A stretch of 37,652 bases of DNA from DATNBU01 sp964476185 (GTDB taxonomy: Bacteria; Desulfobacterota; Binatia; UBA1149; CAITLU01). Both the position numbers and the translations under genes were made by a program. The notes under the pieces were generated by a model. The model saw nothing but the letters and a program-made list of their open reading frames with translations, did not search any database and had not been told where the DNA came from. Position 1 is the first letter of the stretch. Each line of letters starts with the position of its first letter. This document shows, piece by piece, positions 25,130 through 32,646 of the stretch. The DNA lies in assembly GCA_964476185.1 (NCBI GenBank), contig CAYYZO010000034.1:1-37652 (forward strand), written 5' to 3'.

Positions 25130-26154
25130 CGGAATGACTCCTGTCGGTTCGAATCCCCAAGGGGCGGGTGGGAGGCGAGCGTGATCGCGGTGAAAGCGAC
25201 GAGCGCGACGACGGCCACGAACGGGTTGCCGACCGCGAGGCCGTCGGCGGAGAACCCGTCGGCGTTCACGTCGAGATAAATGTCGAGCTTGGCCGCGTAG
25301 AGGCAGAGGTGCGCGAAGGCCCAGACCAGCGGAAACACCATCAGCAGGGGGTCGCGCGGCGCGCGGGGGCGCCGGGACCACAGCACGAAGGTCATTCCTG
25401 CCACGCCGAACGACACGGCGTAGAGCGCGGCGATCCAGCCGTGGAGGCCGTAGAACCCGAGCACGTTCAGAGGGACGAACACGAGGATCCCGGCGATGCA
25501 GGTGACCAACGGGAACAGCGCGACGCCGGCCGCGATCCGGGCAGGACCGCGGCCGGCCTCGACCCAGTCCCAGCAGACCACGCGGCAGACCGCCGCGAAG
25601 ATCGCCGTCCACGCGAAGAACCAGAAGTAGCTCGTGATCGGCACGGCCCAGAGGAAGGGCCAGTTGGTCGGGTCGCTGCGATCCCAGATCCACCACTCGA
25701 GCATGGGGCCGAGGTTGTCGAAGATCATGTACATCAGCCCGCCGTAGAACCCGACGCCGAGGGCCTCGACGGTGCGTGGGAACTCGTAGCGACGCATCGT
25801 CATGCACAAGTGGTAAAGCAGCGTCGCGAGCAGGACCGAGATGTACAGCGGCAACCGGTTGAACAGCAGCATCACGGAGAACTCCCCGTGCCAGAAGCTC
25901 TCGACCGTGTAGTAGGAAACGATGTCGTTGAGCAGCCCGAAGAGGAACGCGCCGAGCAGGGTCAGCAGCGCCGAAGGCCGGCCGCCGAGCTTGTAGTCGC
26001 GCCAGGCGTGAAGGACGGCGCACACCACGCCGACCAGCAGGACGAACTCGATGGCGAGGAAGCTCCAGTCGTGAAGTTCACCCGGCGAATTGAAGCTCAC
26101 CCAGCGGCCGGTCGCCTCGGTGTTCCGCATGGCGTAGGCGATGTGTTCGTTCAC
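25126..26154 (-). CDS. Multi-pass membrane protein of unknown function
   Basis: 342 residues, ATG 26154. I count about nine hydrophobic segments: near 31-52, 60-80, 93-115, 130-150, 165-190, 203-225, 230-255, 270-290 and 310-328. Loops contain conserved-looking polar/aromatic motifs such as NDIVSYYTVESFWHGE, MYMIFDNLGPMLEWW and AKLDIYLDV, with several acidic and His residues near membrane faces, which could bind metal or substrate. I do not recognise the family with confidence. The 4-bp overlap with the ferritin-like hydrolase and divergence from a TetR gene suggest a two-gene system under local control, perhaps an integral membrane component that delivers or holds a hydrophobic substrate (inference). 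Confidence 0.7.
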   Translation of the reverse strand: MNEHIAYAMRNTEATGRWVSFNSPGELHDWSFLAIEFVLLVGVVCAVLHAWRDYKLGGRPSALLTLLGAFLFGLLNDIVSYYTVESFWHGEFSVMLLFNRLPLYISVLLATLLYHLCMTMRRYEFPRTVEALGVGFYGGLMYMIFDNLGPMLEWWIWDRSDPTNWPFLWAVPITSYFWFFAWTAIFAAVCRVVCWDWVEAGRGPARIAAGVALFPLVTCIAGILVFVPLNVLGFYGLHGWIAALYAVSFGVAGMTFVLWSRRPRAPRDPLLMVFPLVWAFAHLCLYAAKLDIYLDVNADGFSADGLAVGNPFVAVVALVAFTAITLASHPPLGDSNRQESFR

Positions 26155-26243
26155 TCTCCCCGGACCTCCGTGCGCCGATCTGCCGTGAACGCGCCGGTCG
26201 GACTCCCGGCGCCGGTTCCCGGAGGAACCCCCGGCGCAGGGCG

Positions 26244-26272
26244 ATCATACAGACAGGCGGTTCGTGTATGAT
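26244..26272. promoter_or_regulatory. Palindromic TetR operator candidate with divergent -10 elements
   Basis: ATCATACA (26244-26251) and TGTATGAT (26265-26272) form an exact 8-bp inverted repeat with a 13-bp spacer, in the 207-bp gap between the TetR gene and the membrane-protein gene. Each arm holds TATGAT, a good -10 hexamer, one per strand. The region is clearly AT-richer than its surroundings. No good -35 was found for either direction. Confidence 0.65.
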
Positions 26273-26361
26273 GTGTGGCACGGATCCCGGATCGAGGGAA
26301 CCCCGGCCCCCGGGCCGGCCGACCGGCGGGAAGGCCGGGCGATCCCGGCAGGAGCGACCCG

Positions 26362-27012
26362 ATGGCGCGACGCAGAGCTTGGAACGGGCGGACGCCGGGC
26401 AGCGAGGCGGAAGCGAGGCGCTACCTCCTCGACGTGACCCAGCAGTGCATCGAGCGATCGGGGCCCGGCAGGGCGAGCCTCTCGGACGTGGCCGCCGCGG
26501 CCGGCGTGACGCGACAGACCGTCTATCGCTACTTCACCGACGCCGAAGACCTCTTCCAGACCGCCGCCGTGCTGGCCAGCGGCGGCTTCCTCGAACGGAT
26601 GCGAGCGCGCGTGCGCAAGCGCCAGGGGCTCTCCAGCCGCACCGTCGAGTGGCTCGTCCGGACGGTTCGCGAGATTCCCGGGGACGCGCACCTGAGCGCG
26701 CTCGTGAGATCGGAGAACGCCTTCAACGTCTCCTCCGCCCTGGAGCTGGGTTTCGTCCAGGAAGAACTGGCGGCACTGGCCGAGGCGGAACCGGGCCTCG
26801 GCAAGACCGACCTCGACGAACTCGCCGAGCTTCTCGTGCGCCTGCTTCGCAGTTTCCTGGACGACCCGGGCCCGAGGCGCAGCGAGGCGCAACTGCGGAC
26901 CTACCTGTCCCGCTGGCTCGTGCCCGCGATCGAGGAGCGGATCCGTTCGAAACCGGCGAGTGGGCGGAGCCGGCGGAGCACCAACGGCGTGACTCGCCCC
27001 CGGCGACGATGA
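26362..27012 (+). CDS. TetR-family transcriptional regulator
   Basis: 216 residues, ATG 26362 with AGGAG (26350-26354) seven bases before. The N-terminal helix-turn-helix is at about 38-59 (ASLSDVAAAAGVTRQTVYRYF), with the usual TVYRYF recognition end. The C-terminal helices form the ligand and dimer domain; the tail is Arg/Ser-rich. It most likely represses itself and the divergent membrane-protein/ferritin-like-hydrolase pair by binding the palindrome at 26244-26272, with release by an unknown small molecule. Divergent placement is the usual TetR layout. Confidence 0.9.
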   Translation: MARRRAWNGRTPGSEAEARRYLLDVTQQCIERSGPGRASLSDVAAAAGVTRQTVYRYFTDAEDLFQTAAVLASGGFLERMRARVRKRQGLSSRTVEWLVRTVREIPGDAHLSALVRSENAFNVSSALELGFVQEELAALAEAEPGLGKTDLDELAELLVRLLRSFLDDPGPRRSEAQLRTYLSRWLVPAIEERIRSKPASGRSRRSTNGVTRPRRR

Positions 27013-27067
27013 GCACGGTCAGCGCCGCAAGGGTCGGGCAGCCGCTCGCGTCGTTCCTTGCGTAAGT

Positions 27068-27089
27068 CGCGGCCGGGGAGCTCGCCGCG
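27068..27089. terminator. Hairpin between convergent TetR and LLM genes
   Basis: CGCGGC (27068-27073) pairs with GCCGCG (27084-27089) around a 10-nt loop, with one further G-U pair possible. It lies in the 86-bp gap between two convergent stops. The stem is short and has no T run. Confidence 0.35.
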
Positions 27090-27098
27090 GACGCGTGC

Positions 27099-28133
27099 TC
27101 AGCGGTGGAACAGCGCCGTCGCGATGCCCATGCCGTAACCGAGGACGCGCTCGGGCGCGAGTCCGTAGCCGGGCGGCACGATGCAGAGGGAGTCCGCGAA
27201 TCCGGAGACGCGCGCGAAGCGCTCGCGCACGGCCGACGCATCGCCGATGGCCACGAAGGTCCGGACCATCTCGTCCGGGACGAGCGAGGCCGCGCGGCGG
27301 TAATCGCCGCTCTGCACCGCGACCTGCAGCTTCTTCGCGACGTCCGCGAAGCCGTGCGCGGCGAAGAACGGCTCGTACTGCGCGATGCCGCCGTAGAACG
27401 CCATCGTCGGGCGCGAGTCGTCGAGCGCCTGCCGCTCGTCGTCGCCGGGCGCGGCCCAGTACCAGAGGTTCACCTCGAGATCCTCGCGCTTTCGCCCTGC
27501 CGCCGCGAGGGCACTCTCCAGCTCGGGCTTCATGCGATCCAGCGTCCATTCGATCGACCACATCGGGTGGCCGATCAGCCCGTCGCCGACCTCGGCGGCC
27601 AGTCGCAGCATCTTCGAGCGCAGCGCGGCGATCCAGATCGGGATCCGCTCGCGAACCGGCGGCGCCAGCGGCTGCAGTTCACGGAAATCGGCGCGGTAGA
27701 ACTCGCCCTCGAACGGAGCGAGGCCGAGGTGACCGCCGGCGACCACGTGCCGGATCGCCGCGACCGTCTCGCGCAGGTGGGAGACCTGCTTCTCCACCGG
27801 GTTGCCGAAGACGCCCTTCGTCCACGCGAGCACGCTCGTGCCGAGTCCGAGCACGAAGCGACCGTCGGACAGGCGGTCCATGTCGAGCGCTGCCACGGCC
27901 GTTTCGAACGGGCTGCGCGCCGCCGCGATCGCGATGCCGCTTCCGAGCAGCACGCGATCGGTCACGGCCGCCGCGGCGGCAAGGGGGATCCACGGCGGGC
28001 CGAGCACCTGCGGCGCGAACAGGCCGTCGATCCCGGCCTCCTCCATCATGCGCGCCGAAGCGACGAGCTCGCGCGCCGGCATCGGGGTCAGCACGCTCCA
28101 GTACCGGGGGCGACGGGACGCGGTGTCGTTCAT
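27099..28133 (-). CDS. LLM-class (luciferase-like) flavin/F420-dependent oxidoreductase
   Basis: 344 residues, ATG 28133 with GGAGG ten bases before. It has the bacterial-luciferase TIM barrel: an N-terminal YWSVLTPMPARELVASA strand, EEAGIDGLFAPQVLG, VTDRVLLGSGIAIAAARSP, the LDMDRLSDGRFVLGLGTS motif, and the late FVAIGDASAVRERFA segment typical of F420-type family members. It probably oxidises or reduces a small organic substrate with F420 or FMN. Sequence alone does not settle the cofactor. It is a single gene with its own upstream region and no partner genes. Confidence 0.87.
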   Translation of the reverse strand: MNDTASRRPRYWSVLTPMPARELVASARMMEEAGIDGLFAPQVLGPPWIPLAAAAAVTDRVLLGSGIAIAAARSPFETAVAALDMDRLSDGRFVLGLGTSVLAWTKGVFGNPVEKQVSHLRETVAAIRHVVAGGHLGLAPFEGEFYRADFRELQPLAPPVRERIPIWIAALRSKMLRLAAEVGDGLIGHPMWSIEWTLDRMKPELESALAAAGRKREDLEVNLWYWAAPGDDERQALDDSRPTMAFYGGIAQYEPFFAAHGFADVAKKLQVAVQSGDYRRAASLVPDEMVRTFVAIGDASAVRERFARVSGFADSLCIVPPGYGLAPERVLGYGMGIATALFHR

Positions 28134-28264
28134 GATCGAGGATCCTCCATGCTGCGCTTGTCCTGAACGACCGCGGCGCGTCGCTTCGTCGTCGAGGGCG
28201 CCGTTCCAGGCCATCTTCCCCGTGGGGTGGCCTTGCTCGTTCGTCACCGAGGGGAAACCCTCCG

Positions 28265-28286
28265 TCGTTCGCAACGTCGCGAACGA
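28265..28286. promoter_or_regulatory. 8-bp inverted repeat upstream of the LLM gene
   Basis: TCGTTCGC (28265-28272) and GCGAACGA (28279-28286) are exact complements with a 6-bp spacer, about 130 bp before ATG 28133. This is a possible binding site for a dimeric regulator or a leader hairpin; no regulator can be assigned. Confidence 0.4.
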
Positions 28287-28438
28287 TCGCCCTCACGGCG
28301 GTCGGCGTGACGGTGGCACGGGATCGCGCGGGAGGGAAGTCCGCCGGCGGCCAGGCTTCCGGGAGAAGACGAAGCGTTGCGGCCGTTCGACGTTACGACG
28401 AGCGCGCGGAGCGACGCGCGTGTTGCGGTCCAGGATGC

Positions 28439-28475
28439 GGAGCGGGCGTCGGGCCGGTGCTCCGGCGCCCGCTCC
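28439..28475 (-). terminator. 10-bp hairpin after the small secreted protein gene
   Basis: GGAGCGGGCG (28439-28448) pairs exactly with CGCCCGCTCC (28466-28475) around a 17-nt loop that can itself pair. It starts five bases beyond the stop of the minus-strand gene at 28480. No T run. Confidence 0.6.
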
Positions 28476-28479
28476 GTCC

Positions 28480-28842
28480 TCAGTCGACCAGTTCCACCCC
28501 GGTGACCAGCCGGCAGTCGCTCGCCGCGCAGCTGCAGGCCGTACCGCTCGTGTCGGCAGCGCTGTAGTAGATCAGCAGGCGCTTGCCGGCGATCTTCGCC
28601 GCCGTGAACTCGCTGAGAACCTTCGCGGAATACGCGGAATTCCCGTCCGTGCACACGGCGAAGTAGTTGATCCCGCCGGCCGCCGCCGCCGTGCAAAGCA
28701 CATGGACCCTGTTCGTGAACGTCGCGACCTGCTGCGGGGTGCAGAGATGGGTCGCGGCGATCGCTCCCGGGGCATGACTGACGAGCGTTGCGAGGACGAC
28801 GGGAAGCAGGACTCCCGAGAACCGAGCTGCGCTGCGCCTCAT
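28480..28842 (-). CDS. Small secreted cysteine-containing protein, unknown function
   Basis: 120 residues. Start ATG 28842 is preferred over ATG 28848 because the AGGAGG site (28850-28855) is seven bases before the former and almost touches the latter. A signal peptide (basic MRRSAARF, hydrophobic core, cut near AIAA about 29) leads to a ~90-residue mature protein with six cysteines: one near its start, two in the middle and three in an ACSCAASDC cluster near the end, which suggests disulfides. The sequence between reads as an alpha/beta domain (VATFTNRVHVLC, INYFAVCTDG, GKRLLIYYSAAD). I do not recognise it. It is divergent from the dockerin-like gene, 98 bp between the starts. Confidence 0.7.
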   Translation of the reverse strand: MRRSAARFSGVLLPVVLATLVSHAPGAIAATHLCTPQQVATFTNRVHVLCTAAAAGGINYFAVCTDGNSAYSAKVLSEFTAAKIAGKRLLIYYSAADTSGTACSCAASDCRLVTGVELVD

Positions 28843-28848
28843 GGTCAT

Positions 28849-28855
28849 CCCTCCT
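28849..28855 (-). promoter_or_regulatory. Strong ribosome binding site deciding the start at 28842
   Basis: AGGAGGG on the minus strand. Spacing is seven bases to ATG 28842 but about one base to the in-frame ATG 28848, so the downstream ATG is the likely start. Confidence 0.7.
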
Positions 28856-28940
28856 GGCGGAGTTCTTCTCGCCTCGATTCGACGGGTGACAAACCCCGCG
28901 TTCGCCTTACGAGTAGGCACGGAAGAGAGAGGTGCAAGCC

Positions 28941-29381
28941 ATGAAGGAATCGCATCGCACACGAAGCGACGCTGACGGCGGCACGAGGGGCTTCGCGTCG
29001 TGGTGTCGCACATCTTGGAATGTTCTCGTTCTTGCGGCTGCAGGCGCAGCCCTTGTCGCGACAGCGACCACGTCATCGGCTGCCGGCGAAGTGCAGGCCG
29101 TGCTGATCTCCAACCAGATCCTTCTGTCACCCGTTTGCGACGACGGGATGTGCGACAACTACGATCATTCCTGTCGGCGGTGCGCCCAGCCGGTCACGGA
29201 CGGACACGCCCCGATGGTTTCCGACGCGCTCGCCGTCCTGCGCGCGGCGGTCGGGCAAGCGCTTTGCACCCGCTGCATCTGCGACGTCGACGCGAGCGGC
29301 GGGGTGCAGGCCACCGACGCGTTGCTGACGCTTCGCCGTGCGGTGGGACAGCCCGTCGACTTGTCGTGCCCCGAAGGGTGA
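28941..29381 (+). CDS. Exported protein with two dockerin-like repeats
   Basis: 146 residues, ATG 28941 with GAGAGG about 9 bases before; an in-frame GTG at 28932 is also possible. The N-terminus is long (about 28 polar residues) before a hydrophobic segment at 28-45 ending in SSAAG, so it may be a signal peptide or an anchor. The mature part has CDDGMCDNYDHSCRRC, then two dockerin-like units. The second (114-137) has the Ca loop DVDASGGVQATD (Asp115, Asp117, Ser119, Asp126) followed by ALLTLRRAVGQ. The first (84-106) keeps SDALAVLRAAVGQ but has lost the Ca ligands. In clostridia such pairs bind cohesins; no cohesin is visible here. A DUF1566 protein with one such unit follows. Confidence 0.78.
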   Translation: MKESHRTRSDADGGTRGFASWCRTSWNVLVLAAAGAALVATATTSSAAGEVQAVLISNQILLSPVCDDGMCDNYDHSCRRCAQPVTDGHAPMVSDALAVLRAAVGQALCTRCICDVDASGGVQATDALLTLRRAVGQPVDLSCPEG

Positions 29382-29484
29382 GGAGAGGGCCCGGCCCCAG
29401 GTCCCCTTGCTTTGCCTGCTGCCGCCTGCGATTTCCGCGCGCCGCGATTGTTCGGTTGCCTCTCCTTCCCAAGCAGGAAACCCC

Positions 29485-30240
29485 ATGAACCTTTCCTCTC
29501 GTGTCTCCGCTTTCGCCCTGATCCTGGCCTGCCTGGCCGTGCCGGACCCGTTTTCGTCGGCTTCGGCAGCGGAGTCCACCTGTGGAGACGTCAACAAGTC
29601 CGGGACGGTCACCTCGGGCGATGCTCTCGCGGTCCTGAGGAAGTCGGTGGGACAGAGCGTGCAACTGGCCTGTCCGCCGCCGGCGACCCCGCTGAAGACC
29701 GGCCAGACGACTTGTTACACGCCCACCGGTAATCCTCTCTCGTGTCCCGGATCGACCGAAGACGGCGACTTCCAGAAGGGGGCCAGTCGAGATTTCACGG
29801 ACAACGGCGACGGCACCATCACCGACAACGCGACGGGGTTGATGTGGGAGAAGCTGTCCAACGACGGCGGCTACCATGACAGGGACACCCTGTTCAGTTG
29901 GGCCAATGCCGTGGAGAAGGCCAAGTTCCTCAACGATATCGAGTTTGCGGGGCACGATGACTGGCGGCTTCCGAATCAGTTCGAACTCTTCTCGCTCGTT
30001 CATCTCGGCACGGGCACGCCTGCGAACGATCCGCTCTTCCACACGCCCTGTCCCCCGGGCTGCACGGTGCTGGACTGCAGCTGCACGGCGACGACCGATC
30101 CCGTCTATTGGTCCTCGACGACCTATCTCAACGGCACGTCGGGAACCGGTGCGTGGGCAGTACAGTTCGACGGCGGCTTCACGGTAGCCGTCGACAAGAC
30201 GTTCGGGATCTACGCGCGCGTCGTTCGAGACGCTCCGTAG
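29485..30240 (+). CDS. Exported DUF1566 protein with one dockerin-like repeat
   Basis: 251 residues, ATG 29485 with AGGAAA upstream. Signal peptide cut near SASA (27-29). One dockerin-like unit at 33-57: CGDVNKSGTVTSGDALAVL with Ca ligands Asp35, Asn37, Ser39 and Asp46, then RKSVGQ. From about 80 comes a DUF1566 (Lcl C-terminal-like) domain: FTDNGDGTITDNATGLMW, SWANAVEKAKFLN, GHDDWRLPNQFELFSL, a Cys-rich insert (CPPGCTVLDCSC), VYWSSTTY and a final YARVVRD. DUF1566 domains occur in secreted and surface proteins of many Gram-negatives; their function is unclear. It shares the repeat family with the gene 103 bp upstream, so the two may work together. Confidence 0.85.
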   Translation: MNLSSRVSAFALILACLAVPDPFSSASAAESTCGDVNKSGTVTSGDALAVLRKSVGQSVQLACPPPATPLKTGQTTCYTPTGNPLSCPGSTEDGDFQKGASRDFTDNGDGTITDNATGLMWEKLSNDGGYHDRDTLFSWANAVEKAKFLNDIEFAGHDDWRLPNQFELFSLVHLGTGTPANDPLFHTPCPPGCTVLDCSCTATTDPVYWSSTTYLNGTSGTGAWAVQFDGGFTVAVDKTFGIYARVVRDAP

Positions 30241-30263
30241 GGCACCATGCCCGGGGCGCACGG

Positions 30264-30289
30264 ACGGCGGCGGGGAAGCCCGCCGCCGT
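30264..30289 (+). terminator. 11-bp GC hairpin after the DUF1566 gene
   Basis: ACGGCGGCGGG (30264-30274) pairs exactly with CCCGCCGCCGT (30279-30289) around GAAG. It is 23 bp after the stop and 75 bp beyond the stop of the convergent mgtE, so it may serve both. Confidence 0.72.
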
Positions 30290-30364
30290 TCCTGCTCCAA
30301 TGGCGGCTCTGCTTTCCAATCCGGAACGCGAGCCTGCCCGGACCCGGCCCTCGCGCGCGTCGCC

Positions 30365-31684
30365 CTACAGCATCCCCGAAAGCATCGTCGCGATGCCGAG
30401 GAAGCTGAAGAAGCCGACGATGTCGGTCACGGTCGTCAGGATGATCGACGACGACTGAGCCGGGTCCTGCTTGAGCGCGGTCAGCACCATCGGCACGCAC
30501 GCGCCGGAGAGGCCGGCCGCCACCATCGAAATCACCATCGACAGGCCGATCACCAGCGCGAGGCCGGTGGACCGGCTCCACACCCACACGCCGGCGGAGG
30601 TCGTCGCGGCGACGGCCAGGCCGTTCACGAACGCGACCGCGACCTCCTTGCGCGAAACGCGCATCCAGCTCGACAGGCGGATCTCGCGCAGCGCGAGACC
30701 GCGCATCGTGACCGCCAGCGCCTGCGCTCCGGTGTTGCCCGACTGCCCGGCGACCACCGGCAGCAGCACGGCCAGCGCCGAGTACCGCGCGATGGTGTCC
30801 TCGAAGATCCCGACCACCGACGCCGCGAGGAAGGCCGTCAGCAGGTTGATCTCCAGCCACGGCAGGCGCTTGCGCACGGCGAAGGACGCGCTCGACAGCG
30901 CGCGCTCCTCCTTGCTGACGCCGACCATGGTCTGGATGTCCATGCTCGCCTCGGCCTCGACGGCCTGCAGGAACGCATCGGGACGGATGACGCCGAGCAG
31001 GCGGTCGTCGTAGTCGACGACGGGCAGGTTGCCGGCCTTGCGGTCCGCGAACTCCTGCACGACGTCCTCGCGCGTGGCGGTGGCCTGCACTCGCGACGGC
31101 TCGCGACGCGCGAGTTCGAGCAGGGCCTCCGATGGCTCGGCGACGGCGATGTCCTGCAGCGCGACGGCGCCGGCGAGGCGCCCGTCGTCGTCGACGACGT
31201 AGACGTCCTGGATGCGGCGCCGGCCGAGCGCGCGGATGCGCTCGAGCACGTCGCCGACCGTCGCGTCCTCGCGGAAGGCCGTCACGCGCGGGTCCATCAG
31301 GTGAGCCGCGCTGTCCGCCGGGTACTCGAGCAGCGCGCGAAGCTCGGCAGCCGTCGCTGCGCCGACGTGGCCGAGCCGCTCGTCGCGCTCCTCGTCGCCG
31401 AGACGCGACAGCAGCATCGCCGCGCGCGCCGCGTCCACCTCCGGGAGCGTCGCGGCAAGGAAGGCGGCGTCGGCTTCCTCGAGGACGGCCGCGCCGAGGT
31501 CGGGGCTCAATCGCTCGAGGACGCGCGCGGCGGCGGCTCCGCGGTCCGGCGACAGGACCTCGAGCACTTCGGCGGCTCGCGCGCGCTCGAGCGCGGCCGC
31601 GACTTCCCCGGGGTAGAGGCGCACATAGCCGCCGCGCAGGACGTCGCGGCCGACCGAGGCCACCGCTGCGGTCGCCGCGCTCAT
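30365..31684 (-). CDS. mgtE: MgtE-family magnesium transporter
   Basis: 439 residues, ATG 31684 overlapping the upstream TGA. The cytoplasmic N domain (about 15-130, repeated helical units such as VLERLSPDLGAAVLEEAD) is followed by a CBS pair (about 135-260: LMDPRVTAFREDATVGDVL, DVYVVDDDGRLAGAVAL, NLPVVDYDDRLLGVI), a connecting helix and five membrane helices (about 290-438). The pore motif region LPVVAGQSGNTGAQALAVT is intact. It is a dimeric Mg2+ channel gated by Mg2+ binding to the N and CBS domains. It is the last gene of a three-gene overlapping operon with a stand-alone copy of the same regulatory module and an MscS-like channel. Confidence 0.95.
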   Translation of the reverse strand: MSAATAAVASVGRDVLRGGYVRLYPGEVAAALERARAAEVLEVLSPDRGAAAARVLERLSPDLGAAVLEEADAAFLAATLPEVDAARAAMLLSRLGDEERDERLGHVGAATAAELRALLEYPADSAAHLMDPRVTAFREDATVGDVLERIRALGRRRIQDVYVVDDDGRLAGAVALQDIAVAEPSEALLELARREPSRVQATATREDVVQEFADRKAGNLPVVDYDDRLLGVIRPDAFLQAVEAEASMDIQTMVGVSKEERALSSASFAVRKRLPWLEINLLTAFLAASVVGIFEDTIARYSALAVLLPVVAGQSGNTGAQALAVTMRGLALREIRLSSWMRVSRKEVAVAFVNGLAVAATTSAGVWVWSRSTGLALVIGLSMVISMVAAGLSGACVPMVLTALKQDPAQSSSIILTTVTDIVGFFSFLGIATMLSGML

Positions 31685-32646
31685 TCGGCGGCCCTCGCGT
31701 CGCTCGCTCCCGGCGTCACCGTGGTGGCGAGTCCGGACAGCATCCCGGCCATGCCGATCCAGCACAGTTCCCCGAGACTGACGACCGTCTTCAGGGCCTG
31801 CCCGCTCTCGGCGCCCGACTCCTCCTCTTCGAGACGCCGCAGCGTCTGGTAACGAATCGCGCCGAGGAAGACGCGGTGCTCGTCCACGACGGGCAGCGCG
31901 TGCAGGCGCCGCCATCCGGGATGCGCGAGCACCTGCGTGCGCGCGGCGCGCCCGGAGATGGCCTGGACGCCGGTCGTCATCTGCGACTCCAGCGTCGCGC
32001 CCGGGTCGGCGAGCATCATCTCGCGAAGATTCATCACGCCGACGAGCTTCTGTTCGCGGTCCACGACGTAGACGTAGGAGAGCACGAACTCGGGAGCGCG
32101 ACGCACGCGGTCGAGCGCTTCGCCGACTTCGAGTTCGTCCGGCAGCGCGAGCACCTTCGGATCCATCAGCGCGCCGGCGCTCCCTTCCTCGTAGCGCAGC
32201 AGGCGCCCGAGCGCCGCGGCCTGGCTGCGGCCGGTCGCGGCAAGGACCGCGTCGCGCGCGGCGGGATCGACGCGGCGCAACAGCGCTGCCGAGAGGTCGA
32301 GGGGCATCCGGCCGACGATGCGGGCGGCGGCGACGGCATCCATTCGCGCCAGGCACCAGGCGGCTTCCATCGGCCCCATCTGGTGGAGCACGCCGGCGGC
32401 GTCGTCGGGCTCCGCGTTCGCCAGCGTTGCCGCCGCTTCCTCGGCCGGCAGCGTTTCGAGCAGGCGAGCGGCGTCGCCGGGGTGTTCGTCCAGGAAGCGG
32501 CGCACGAGGCGCGCGTGCACGTCCCCGGTCGAACGCTCCCGTTCGCTGGAGGTGGAAAGCCGCTGTTCGCCGGCGACGGGCCCCTCGCCTTCGCCGGGAG
32601 CGGGGCGTCCGCCGTCGCCCGCGGCCGGACGTCGGCGCGCACTCAC
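31681..32646 (-). CDS. Stand-alone MgtE-type N-domain plus CBS-pair protein
   Basis: 321 residues from GTG 32646, which overlaps the MscS stop (GTGA); the stop overlaps the mgtE start (ATGA). After a disordered ~45-residue N-terminus comes an MgtE N-like superhelix (RFLDEHPGDAARLLETLP, HQMGPMEAAWCLARMD), then the linking motif YEEGSAGALMDP and a CBS pair (VLALPDELEVGEALDRV, SYVYVVDREQKLVGVMNL, LHALPVVDEHRVFLGAI). The protein stops where MgtE has its connecting helix, leaving only one hydrophobic stretch (LGELCWIGMAGMLSGLATTV). It has no pore. It may associate with MgtE or the MscS-like channel as a regulatory subunit (inference). A gene duplication followed by loss of the membrane part would explain it. 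Confidence 0.85.
   Translation of the reverse strand: MSARRRPAAGDGGRPAPGEGEGPVAGEQRLSTSSERERSTGDVHARLVRRFLDEHPGDAARLLETLPAEEAAATLANAEPDDAAGVLHQMGPMEAAWCLARMDAVAAARIVGRMPLDLSAALLRRVDPAARDAVLAATGRSQAAALGRLLRYEEGSAGALMDPKVLALPDELEVGEALDRVRRAPEFVLSYVYVVDREQKLVGVMNLREMMLADPGATLESQMTTGVQAISGRAARTQVLAHPGWRRLHALPVVDEHRVFLGAIRYQTLRRLEEEESGAESGQALKTVVSLGELCWIGMAGMLSGLATTVTPGASDARAAE

Larger units (their letters stand above)
28134..28479. other. 346-bp gap upstream of the LLM gene
   Basis: No credible gene. It contains the inverted repeat at 28265-28286 and the hairpin at 28439-28475, and should include the promoter of the LLM gene. The remainder shows no recognisable element. Confidence 0.5.
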
